63,991 nt of DNA, taken from contig UQPI01000006.1 of the NCBI GenBank assembly GCA_900542945.1, forward strand, positions 1-63,991. Direction: 5' to 3'. The notes beneath the pieces were generated by a model. That model ran no database searches. It worked only from the letters and a program-made list of their open reading frames with translations, and was not told where the DNA came from. A program made the position numbers and the translations under genes. Every line of letters begins with the position of its first letter. The first letter of the stretch is position 1. Of the stretch, positions 32,693 to 39,420 are shown one piece after another. The stretch comes from an uncultured Collinsella sp. (GTDB taxonomy: Bacteria; Actinomycetota; Coriobacteriia; Coriobacteriales; Coriobacteriaceae).

Positions 32693-33335
32693 CTACAGCG
32701 CGGCGACGACCTTGTCGCCCATCGTCGTGGTGCCGAGGATCTTATCTGCCGGGGTGTTGACATCGGCGATGTCACGGGTGCGCCAGCCCTCGTCGAGCAC
32801 GCGCGCCACGGCGCTCTCGATCCACGCGGCTTGCTCGCCCATGTCGAGCGCGTAGGTCAGCAGCATCGCCACCGACAAGATTCGAGCCAGCGGATTGGCC
32901 ACGCCGAGCCCCGCGATGTCAGGAGCGCTGCCAGCGCTCGGCCCAAACAGCGATACGCCATCATCCAGCGAGGCAGAGGCAAGCATACCGAGCGATCCGG
33001 TAATCTGAGCCGCCTCATCGGACAGGATGTCGCCGAACATGTTCTCCGTCACCACGACGTCAAAGTCTGCCGGTCGACTGATGAGCTGCATGGCGGCGTT
33101 GTCGACGAGCAGGTCCTCAAGCTCCACGTCGGAGTACTCCTCGTCTTGCACGCGATGCACGATCTCGCGCCACATGCGGCTCGTCTCCAGCACGTTGCGC
33201 TTATCAACGCTCGTCACCTTGCCGCGACGTTTGCGCGCCGCCTCAAATGCCTGGCGCGCAATGCGCTCAATCTCGTACTCGCGATACTCCATCACGTCGA
33301 CCGCACGCTGACCGGCCGCACCCGCAGCGCCCGCG
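32693..33335 (-). pseudogene. leuB: 3-isopropylmalate dehydrogenase, C-terminal remnant ('leuB)
   Basis: Only the C-terminal half of LeuB remains, from about residue 165 of 350 (AVDVMEYREYEIERIARQAFE, KVTSVDKRNVLETSRMWREI, VVTENMFGDILSDEAAQITGSLGMLASASL) to the natural stop. The N-terminal half with the first part of the active site is gone. SAGSAPDIAG replaces the family HGSAPDIAG. The region upstream of 33335 is joined to a leuA remnant, in a different reading frame. LeuB oxidises 3-isopropylmalate in leucine synthesis; this piece cannot be functional. Confidence 0.9.
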
Positions 33336-33899
33336 CAGGTCACGGATGCGGGCGCCAAAGTCCCACGGCATGTTGTAGCCCATCGTATCGGGGATGTTCA
33401 CGACCGTGGCACCGGCCTTTACGGCCGCCTCGATAATGCGCACCAGAAACTCCTGATCGGAGCGGCCGGCATCCTCGGCATAAAACTCAACATCGTCAAC
33501 GAACTTGCGAGCATGTTTGACGGCATGGATCGCTCACTCAATTGCCCTTTCCTCAGTCATATGGAGCTTGTCGCGCAGGTGACTGGTGCTCACACCCAGC
33601 CCTGTATGGATACGGGGCCTCTGGGCCGTTTTGAGCGCCTCTGCAGCCACTTCGATATCCCTGTCGACAGCGCGCGTCAGGCCGCATACCGTGCATCGGT
33701 CGCCCGCAATCTTGCCAATCTCCTGTACGGAGCGAAAGTCACCAGGACTCGAGATGGGAAAGCCCGCCTCGATAACGTCCACGTTCATGCGCACCAGCTG
33801 GCGGGCGATGAAGAGCTTTTCCTCGGTATTCATGCTGGCGCCCGGCGACTGCTCACCGTCGCACAGGGTGGCGTCAAAGATTGTGATTTTGCGGCTTAT
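33336..33899 (-). pseudogene. leuA: 2-isopropylmalate synthase, N-terminal remnant (leuA')
   Basis: N-terminal about 188 residues of LeuA, clearly broken. The start codon is ATA at 33899 behind a good AGGAGGAACAT site, where ATG is expected. The active-site motif reads TLCDGEQSPGAS, so the usual Arg of TLRDGEQ is Cys. An in-frame TGA at 33534-33536 follows TEERAIE; beyond it the reading frame continues (AIHAVKHARKFVDDVEFYAED, NIPDTMGYNMPWDFGARIRDL) until the junction with 'leuB. The C-terminal half and leuC/leuD are missing. Several independent lesions show decay over time. Confidence 0.92.
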
Positions 33900-33962
33900 A
33901 TGTTCCTCCTGATTGACCGTTTTATGACAGATGGCTTTCAGGAGAGAGAAGGCCTAGAGATA

Positions 33963-34021
33963 GAAAAATACCCGTGTCGCTCATCACGCCTGAAAGCGGC
34001 AGACGATAGCGCACCCGGGTA
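33963..34021 (-). promoter_or_regulatory. Leucine-operon attenuator hairpin
   Basis: On the minus strand TACCCGGGTGCGCT pairs with AGCGACACGGGTA and is followed by TTTTTC; an inner GCCGCTTTCAGGC hairpin offers alternative pairing. It lies between the leader peptide and leuA', the position of a leu attenuator. Confidence 0.8.
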
Positions 34022-34050
34022 CAACAAATCGTTATAGCGAGATTACAACC

Positions 34051-34110
34051 CTAGCGCGCTATCCAATCTAGTAGCGCTAGGCCTAGGAGCTGTTGCGTGT
34101 TCTTAAACAT
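34051..34110 (-). CDS. Leucine-operon leader peptide (leuL-like)
   Basis: A 19-residue peptide MFKNTQQLLGLALLDWIAR with five leucines in a 9-residue window. Four of these are the rare codon CTA and one is CTC, as expected for an attenuation sensor of charged tRNA-Leu. ATG 34110 follows AAGGGAGCCCAAC, and the promoter ends about 20 bases before. The stop lies about 30 bases before the attenuator stem. It is intact although the operon behind it is broken. Confidence 0.85.
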   Translation of the reverse strand: MFKNTQQLLGLALLDWIAR

Positions 34111-34135
34111 GTTGGGCTCCCTTCGGCCTCGGGTA

Positions 34136-34164
34136 GTACTACATCGCGCTAAAGTACAACACAA
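34136..34164 (-). promoter_or_regulatory. Promoter of the leu leader
   Basis: TTGTGT and TAGTAC with a 17-base spacer, giving a short leader before ATG 34110. Confidence 0.6.
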
Positions 34165-34166
34165 GT

Positions 34167-34206
34167 AAAACCACCACAAGGGTGCCTGTACCCTTCGTGG
34201 TGGTTT
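34167..34206. repeat. Palindromic repeat, family CCACCAC...GTGGTGG, copy E
   Basis: AAAACCACCAC, then AAGGGTGCCTGTACCCTT, then CGTGGTGGTTT. The outer stem is conserved; the centre differs from copies A-D (GGGTGCCTGTACCC instead of GGGGACAGGCACC). Confidence 0.75.
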
Positions 34207-34214
34207 CGTTGACT

Positions 34215-34260
34215 CAAAAGCAAGAGACCCGGTCCTGCACGAGGCAGAACCGGGTCTCTT
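34215..34260 (-). terminator. Rho-independent terminator of rplKA
   Basis: AGAGACCCGGTTCTGC, CTCGT loop, GCAGGACCGGGTCTCT, then TGCTTTTG on the minus strand. Confidence 0.88.
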
Positions 34261-34296
34261 TAGCAATGCTTGCTTTGCTCAGGCAGTAACTGTTAG

Positions 34297-35004
34297 TTAC
34301 TCAGCCAGGAAGTCGCGCTGGATAGCGGGATCGACCTTGACGCCAGGGCCCATGGTGGAAGACACGGAGATGGACTTGACGTACTTGCCCTTAGCAGAAG
34401 AGGGCTTGACGCGCAGGATCTCGGTGTACAGGGCAGCGTAGTTCTCGACGAGCTGCTGCTCGGTGAAGGACTTCTTGCCCAGGGGCACGTGGCAGATGCC
34501 GTAGCGGTCGGCGCGGTACTCAACGCGGCCAGCCTTGAGCTCGGAGACCATCTTGGCGACGTCCATGGTCACGGTGCCGAGCTTGGGGTTCGGCATGAGG
34601 CCACGGGGACCAAGGATCTTACCGATGCGGCCAACCTTGGCCATCATGTTAGGCGTAGCGATAGCGGCGTCGAAGTTGATCTCGCCCTTCTGAATCTGGG
34701 CGACAAGCTCGTCGGAACCGATGATGTCGGCGCCGGCAGCCTCGGCCTCGCGGGCCTTCTCGCCCTCGGCGAAGACGGCAACACGAACGGTCTTGCCGGT
34801 GCCGTGGGGCAGGGAGATGGAACCACGGATGTTCTGGTCAGCCTTACGAGTATCGATGCCCAGACGGAAGTGGGCCTCGACGGTCTCGTCGAACTTGGCG
34901 GTGTCGAGCTCCTTAATGAGCTTGGCAGCCTGAAGGGGGGTGTAGAGCGTGGCGCGATCGATCTTCTCGGCAGCGGCGTTATAGCTCTTACCATGCTTAG
35001 CCAT
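34297..35004 (-). CDS. rplA: 50S ribosomal protein L1
   Basis: Large-subunit protein of the L1 stalk that also represses the rplKA mRNA; 235 residues. Seen: typical KHGKSYNAAAEKI, DTAKFDETVEAHFRLGIDTRKADQNIRGSISLPHGTGKTVRVAVF, and the GRIGKILGPRGLMPNPKLGTVT signature. ATG 35004 is chosen because AGGAGG lies 8 bases upstream; the ATG at 35010 is too near that site. Co-transcribed with rplK over 117 bases. Confidence 0.97.
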   Translation of the reverse strand: MAKHGKSYNAAAEKIDRATLYTPLQAAKLIKELDTAKFDETVEAHFRLGIDTRKADQNIRGSISLPHGTGKTVRVAVFAEGEKAREAEAAGADIIGSDELVAQIQKGEINFDAAIATPNMMAKVGRIGKILGPRGLMPNPKLGTVTMDVAKMVSELKAGRVEYRADRYGICHVPLGKKSFTEQQLVENYAALYTEILRVKPSSAKGKYVKSISVSSTMGPGVKVDPAIQRDFLAE

Positions 35005-35121
35005 GTGCATTACCTCCTGTGGTTAAACGGGCGTGAGCCCTCCCACATCGTATCGTGTGCCCTATTGCACACATTTAACGGGCGCCCAGGTCGGAGCACC
35101 CGTCGTTACCATAAGAAATCG

Positions 35122-35550
35122 CTACTCAGCGATGGTGACGCCCATGGAACGGGCGGTACCGGCGATGATCTTCTTGGCGGCGTCAATGTCGTTGGCATTG
35201 AGGTCCGGCATCTTGATCTCGGCGATCTTGGTGAGCTGCTCCTGGGAGAGCTGACCAACCTTGTCGGCCTGGGGCTTAGCGGAACCAGACTTGAGGTTCA
35301 GCTCCTTCTTGATGAGGTGAGCCGCCGGCGGGGTCTTGGTGATGAAAGAGAAGGACTTATCCTCGTAAACAGAAATCTCAACGGGGATGATGTCGCCCTT
35401 CTTGTCCTGCGTCTCGGCGTTAAAGGCCTGGCAGAACTGCATGATGTTCACGCCAGCAGCGCCCAGGGCGGGGCCGACGGGAGGAGCGGGGTTAGCTGCA
35501 CCAGCAGGAATCTGGAGCTTAATGACGTTGGCAACCTTCTTCTCAGCCAT
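35122..35550 (-). CDS. rplK: 50S ribosomal protein L11
   Basis: Binds the GTPase-associated region of 23S rRNA; 142 residues. Seen: IKLQIPAGAANPAPPVGPALG with the conserved proline switch, GVNIMQFCQAFNAET and the C-terminal RNA-binding domain TKTPPAAHLIKKEL. ATG 35550 follows AAAGGAATGACC. Downstream is rplA; upstream, 120 bases away, is nusG. Confidence 0.97.
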   Translation of the reverse strand: MAEKKVANVIKLQIPAGAANPAPPVGPALGAAGVNIMQFCQAFNAETQDKKGDIIPVEISVYEDKSFSFITKTPPAAHLIKKELNLKSGSAKPQADKVGQLSQEQLTKIAEIKMPDLNANDIDAAKKIIAGTARSMGVTIAE

Positions 35551-35670
35551 GGTCATTCCTTTCGAATCACGAGTGTGAAGTACTTGCTATATCGTAAGCA
35601 CGCACGTGTTAGAAGCACTCCTGAGATGAGCAGTCACAGAAGAAGCACGCTCGTGCGAACGGACGAAAAC

Positions 35671-36207
35671 TTAAGCGATGACAGCGACCTGGTTAAAGTC
35701 GAGCTCAACCGGCGTCTCGCGGCCAAAAATCATCAGCGTGACCTTGAGCTTGCCAGCCTCGGTGTTAACCTCGGAGACCTTGCCATCAAAGTCGGTAAGC
35801 GGGCCATCGGTGACGCGGACGGACGTGCCGACCTGAATATCGACCGAGGTGCGCTTGGGCGAATCGCCCTTACCGGGACGACGAGTCATCTTGTTGTACT
35901 CGTCGCGGGAAAGCGGAGCGGGCTTGCCGTTGCCGCCAAGGAAACCGGTGACGCCAGGCGTGTTACGAACGCACGTCCAAGCATCGTCATCCATCTCCAT
36001 GCGGACCAGGACATAACCCGGGAAGATCTTGGAATCCTTGGTCTCACGCTTGCCACCCTCTTTAATCTCGGTGACACGCTCCATAGGAATCTCGATATCA
36101 AAGATACGGTCTTGCATGCCCATAGTCTCGATGCGATGCTCGAGATCGGACTTAACGCGGTTCTCGTATCCAGAGTAAGTGTGAACGACGTACCAACGCT
36201 TAGACAT
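35671..36207 (-). CDS. nusG: Transcription termination/antitermination factor NusG
   Basis: RNA polymerase-bound elongation factor, 178 residues. Seen: NGN domain (RWYVVHTYSGYENRVKSDLEHR, IFPGYVLVRMEMDDDAWTCVRNTPGVTGFLG) and C-terminal KOW domain (VGTSVRVTDGPLTDFDGKVSEVN). It couples transcription to Rho or translation in the usual way. ATG 36207 is 3 bases past the secE stop, and the two form an operon. Confidence 0.97.
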   Translation of the reverse strand: MSKRWYVVHTYSGYENRVKSDLEHRIETMGMQDRIFDIEIPMERVTEIKEGGKRETKDSKIFPGYVLVRMEMDDDAWTCVRNTPGVTGFLGGNGKPAPLSRDEYNKMTRRPGKGDSPKRTSVDIQVGTSVRVTDGPLTDFDGKVSEVNTEAGKLKVTLMIFGRETPVELDFNQVAVIA

Positions 36208-36210
36208 GGT

Positions 36211-36549
36211 TTAGCCCCTCAATCCAGAGAACAGAGCAAGAGCCTCGCCAAAGCCAGCATCGAGCAGAGCGATGACGACGCCGACGACGATCAGAGAAGC
36301 GCAAACGACGACCGAGTAGTTCACGAGCTCCTTCTTATCGGGCCACGTGACACGCTTCATCTCGGACTTCACCGAAGCGAAATACTTCTTGGTGCGGGCA
36401 AAGAAACCAGGCTTCTCGTTCTTCTTGGACTTCGCAGCCTTCTCGTTCTTCTTGGCAACGGCCTTCTTGGCCTCAACCTTGGAGTTGGCGGCAGCGTTAT
36501 TGGCAGGTGCCGGCTGCTGAGCCTTCTTCTTGTTCTTCTTGTTGGCCAT
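36211..36549 (-). CDS. secE: Preprotein translocase subunit SecE
   Basis: Small essential subunit of the SecYEG channel in the membrane, 112 residues. The first 50 residues are a basic, Ala/Lys-rich tail. The conserved SecE core follows (YFASVKSEMKRVTWPDKKELVNYS) and then one membrane helix VVVCASLIVVGVVIALLDAGF. ATG 36549 has GGAGGTAACCCAA upstream. Next to tRNA-Trp and nusG as in most bacteria. Confidence 0.95.
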   Translation of the reverse strand: MANKKNKKKAQQPAPANNAAANSKVEAKKAVAKKNEKAAKSKKNEKPGFFARTKKYFASVKSEMKRVTWPDKKELVNYSVVVCASLIVVGVVIALLDAGFGEALALFSGLRG

Positions 36550-36625
36550 TTGGGTTACCTCCGCGCAATGCGCTTATACATGAGTAAACCGTAAGCCCCC
36601 AATTGGGAGCTTACGGAATAATGAC

Positions 36626-36701
36626 TGGCACGCCAGGAAGGACTCGAACCCTCAACACTCGGTTTTGGAGACCGATGCTCTACCAATTGAACTACTGGCG
36701 T
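36626..36701 (-). tRNA. tRNA-Trp (anticodon CCA)
   Basis: Acceptor ACGCCAG/CTGGCGT, D, anticodon arm CGGTCTCCAAAACCG with CCA, TTCGAGTCC T-arm, and encoded 3' CCA. Confidence 0.97.
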
Positions 36702-36714
36702 ATGTGACTAGAGA

Positions 36715-36864
36715 CTAGCGAGTCTCTTTGTGCAGCGTGTGGTGACGGCACCAGGGGCAATACTTCTTGATCTCCATACGATCAGGCATGTTCGCCTTGT
36801 TCTTGGTGGTCGTATAGTTGCGGCGCTTGCACTCAGTGCACGCAAGAGTAACTAGAGTACGCAT
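36715..36864 (-). CDS. rpmG: 50S ribosomal protein L33
   Basis: 49-residue ribosomal protein, too short for many ORF lists. Sequence begins MRTLVTLACTECKRRNYTT and ends CRHHTLHKETR, with four cysteines in two CxxC pairs (CTEC, CPWC) that bind zinc. ATG 36864 and TAG at 36715. Lies between tuf and tRNA-Trp, the usual place in actinobacteria and Bacilli. Confidence 0.96.
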   Translation of the reverse strand: MRTLVTLACTECKRRNYTTTKNKANMPDRMEIKKYCPWCRHHTLHKETR

Positions 36865-37081
36865 GTATCCTGAACCTTTCATATCCGCCCCGTACGGGCA
36901 CGAGATGGTACTTTATCAGCTCTATGTAAGTGCTGTCAATGAAAACCTCGAATCAATTGGTTCTCGGTGGATCCATTCATATTTGGAACACATCAATGGG
37001 GCCAGCGAGATCTAATCGACGGTGTACCCAGAACCATTATCGATCCTCTCGACACCAGCAACGGCTCAATATCCATTGCAG

Positions 37082-37117
37082 AAAAGAACCCGGCACCCAA
37101 ATAAGTGCCGGGTTCTC
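37082..37117 (-). terminator. Rho-independent terminator of tuf
   Basis: GAGAACCCGGCAC, TTATTTGG loop, GTGCCGGGTTCTTTTC on the minus strand, about 27 bases after the tuf stop. Confidence 0.88.
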
Positions 37118-37143
37118 TAAGTCAGCTATATCAGAGAGCTAAT

Positions 37144-38334
37144 TTACTCAATGATCGTGGAGACGATGCCCGAACCGACGGTGTGGCCACCCTCGCGGAT
37201 AGCGAAGCGCAGGCCCTCCTCCATGGCGATCGGGTGGATGAGGTCGCCCTCGATGGTGATGTGGTCACCAGGCATAGCCATCTCGGTGCCCTCGGGGAGC
37301 TTGACCGTACCGGTAACGTCGGTGGTACGGAAGTAGAACTGAGGACGATAACCATCGAAGAACGGGGTGTGACGGCCGCCCTCCTCCTTGGTCAGAACGT
37401 AGATCTCGCCGGTGAACTTGGTGTGCGGAGTAACCGAACCGGGCTTGCAGAGAACCTGGCCGCGCTCGATGTCCTCGCGCTTGATGCCGCGGAGCAGCAG
37501 ACCGACGTTGTCGCCAGCCTCGCAGAAGTCCATGGACTTACGGAACATCTCGATACCGGTAACGACGGTGTTCTGGGTATCCTTGATGCCGACGATCTCG
37601 ACGGGCTCGTTGAGCTTGAGCTCACCGCGCTCGACACGGCCGGTAGCAACGGTAGCACGGCCGGAGATGGTCATAACATCCTCAACGGCCATCAGGAACG
37701 GGAGGTCGTTGTTACGAGCAGGCGTCGGGATGTACTCGTCGACGGCGTTCATGAGCTCGCGGATAGCGTCCATCCACTTGGCGTCGCCCTCGAGAGCGCC
37801 CAGAGCGGAACCACGGATGACGGGGATGTCGTCGCCGGGGAAATCGTACTCGGAGAGGAGCTCACGGGTCTCCATCTCGACGAGGTCGATGAGCTCGTCA
37901 TCGTCGACCATGTCGCACTTGTTCAGGAAGACGACGATGTAGGGAACGCCGACCTGACGGGCGAGCAGGATGTGCTCGCGGGTCTGAGCCATGGGGCCGT
38001 CGGTAGCGGCGATGACCAGGATAGCGCCGTCCATCTGAGCAGCACCGGAGATCATGTTCTTGACGTAGTCAGCGTGGCCCGGGCAGTCAACGTGAGCGTA
38101 GTGACGGGCAGCAGTCTCGTACTCGACGTGGGAGACGGAGATCGTAATGCCGCGCTCGCGCTCCTCGGGAGCCTTGTCGATGTTCTCGAACGCAGTGAAG
38201 TCAGCCTTGCAGCCCTCGGTCTCGGAGAGAACCTTGGTGATGGCGGCGGTCAGCGTGGTCTTGCCGTGGTCGACGTGACCAATGGTGCCGATGTTAACAT
38301 GCGGCTTAGTGCGCTCAAACTTCTCTTTGGCCAT
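37144..38334 (-). CDS. tuf: Elongation factor Tu
   Basis: GTPase that delivers aminoacyl-tRNA to the ribosome, 396 residues. Seen: G1 GHVDHGKTT, effector region EERERGITI, G3 DCPGHADY, G4 NKCDM and the GSALGAL segment; domains 2 and 3 follow. ATG 38334 behind AAGAGGAGGGCTTT. It stands between tRNA-Met and rpmG. Its 3' terminator is clear. Confidence 0.98.
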   Translation of the reverse strand: MAKEKFERTKPHVNIGTIGHVDHGKTTLTAAITKVLSETEGCKADFTAFENIDKAPEERERGITISVSHVEYETAARHYAHVDCPGHADYVKNMISGAAQMDGAILVIAATDGPMAQTREHILLARQVGVPYIVVFLNKCDMVDDDELIDLVEMETRELLSEYDFPGDDIPVIRGSALGALEGDAKWMDAIRELMNAVDEYIPTPARNNDLPFLMAVEDVMTISGRATVATGRVERGELKLNEPVEIVGIKDTQNTVVTGIEMFRKSMDFCEAGDNVGLLLRGIKREDIERGQVLCKPGSVTPHTKFTGEIYVLTKEEGGRHTPFFDGYRPQFYFRTTDVTGTVKLPEGTEMAMPGDHITIEGDLIHPIAMEEGLRFAIREGGHTVGSGIVSTIIE

Positions 38335-38430
38335 AAAGCCCTCCTCTTAACAGGTCGTCCCCGGACGGGACTTTGCCTTTATACCATAGTGGCCTCTCAA
38401 CATATTATTGAGAAGCCACCGTGTTACCTA

Positions 38431-38507
38431 TGGTAGCGGTGACTGGATTCGAACCAGTGACGCCACGGGTATGAACCGTGTGCTCTAACCAACTGAGCTA
38501 CACCGCC
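38431..38507 (-). tRNA. tRNA-Met (anticodon CAT)
   Basis: Acceptor GGCGGTG/CACCGCT, anticodon loop TTCATAC, TTCGAATCC, encoded CCA. G1-C72 pairing means it is not the initiator; a CAT anticodon could also be tRNA-Ile2 if modified. Confidence 0.9.
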
Positions 38508-38510
38508 GGA

Positions 38511-38586
38511 TGGAGCCTGCAACCAGACTTGAACTGGTGACCTCTTCGTTACCAACGAAGTGCTCTACCGACTGAGCTATACAGGC
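38511..38586 (-). tRNA. tRNA-Thr (anticodon GGT)
   Basis: Acceptor GCCTGTA/TGCAGGC, anticodon arm TTCGTTGGTAACGAA with GGT, TTCAAGTCT T-loop, encoded CCA. Confidence 0.97.
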
Positions 38587-38596
38587 ACTTGACGGG

Positions 38597-38678
38597 TGGG
38601 AGCTATAGGATTCGAACCTATGTAGGCAGAGCCAACGGGTTTACAGCCCGTCCCCATTAACCACTCGGGCAAACTCCC
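38597..38678 (-). tRNA. tRNA-Tyr (anticodon GTA)
   Basis: Class II tRNA with a long variable arm (GTTGGCTCTGCCTAC), acceptor GGGAGTT/AGCTCCC and anticodon loop CTGTAAA. The bases after the discriminator A read CCC, so the 3' CCA is not fully encoded. Confidence 0.95.
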
Positions 38679-38685
38679 AATCGTT

Positions 38686-39012
38686 CAAGTATCCGCAGGT
38701 CCTTTGGTCTTTTGGACCGCCGCCCCCGCGAACGAAAAAGATAATACGATGCAACCTTGGGGGCTGTCAACGAAAACCTCTAGATACACGGTTCCGGGCG
38801 TATCTATATAGCCGTGACCTGCGATTTTGTTGAGTTTGGATGTGAAGGACGGTGGTTTTGGATACAGAGGTGACGTTTCCCAAGCTAACACTTTGGTGTA
38901 GTGGAGTACACCTTCAGGATCGAACTTCGATAACAGCCTATTTGCACCTATATATAGGTCGAGATCGGGCTTCCGCGGCAGATTCGAGCGTGGATTTTCT
39001 TCCGTTTGAAAT
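38686..39012. other. Intergenic segment without recognisable gene
   Basis: First part of the 742-base gap between tRNA-Tyr and the DUF262 gene. The base composition is lower in GC than the flanks. I find no open reading frame of credible sequence. The rest of the gap is occupied by the two palindromic repeat clusters below. Confidence 0.6.
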
Positions 39013-39130
39013 CGAGCGTGGATAATCTCCCACTTTGCCGTGCCATCGAATCCAAAGTGGCAGATTATCCACGCTCAGTCTCCAGGTGGGAGATTATCCA
39101 CCCTCGTATGTCCGATAATCCACGCTCGAT
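39013..39130. repeat. Palindromic cluster, family GAGCGTGGATAATCTCCCAC
   Basis: GAGCGTGGATAATCTCCCACTTTG faces CAAAGTGGCAGATTATCCACGCTC across about 15 bases. It is followed by GTGGGAGATTATCCACCCTCG and TCCGATAATCCACGCTCGATC, further partial copies of the same arm. These make one large cruciform-like element. Confidence 0.75.
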
Positions 39131-39158
39131 CAAGCAGACCAGGGGCTTCACCGTTTTC

Positions 39159-39374
39159 ATCTCGATCTGTAACAGTAAGAGGGTTATTCCTCCCCTATCT
39201 GTTACAGATCGAGATACCACGCAGCGACCCCAGCTTACGTCTCATTCTGTAACAGCTTGAACGGTTTTCAGCCTCTTCGTGTTACAGATTGAGATATTAC
39301 CCACCAACCCGTCTTAACATCTCAATCTGTAACAGCTTGAAGAGAAATACCGGTCTAGATGTTGCGGATCAAGA
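39159..39374. repeat. Three palindromic repeats, family CTCAATCTGTAACAG
   Basis: Copies at 39159-39216, 39239-39295 and 39319-39374. Arms ATCTCGATCTGTAACAG / CTGTTACAGATCGAGAT and variants; the third copy's right arm has diverged (GTTGCGGATCAAGAT). They share the family with the pair at 32531-32667, 6.6 kb away. Confidence 0.8.
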
Positions 39375-39420
39375 TTGAATCGCTTGGGCTGAATGTCCCC
39401 AAGATATTGGCTGGCGGTCA

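Noticed and set aside
34489..36594. Plus-strand frame of 701 residues across rplA, rplK, nusG
   Set aside because: Antisense of conserved ribosomal and elongation factor genes.
32531..39374. CRISPR array made from the TGTAACAG repeats
   Set aside because: Units are single palindromes with irregular spacing, in two clusters, with no unique spacers of constant length and no cas genes.
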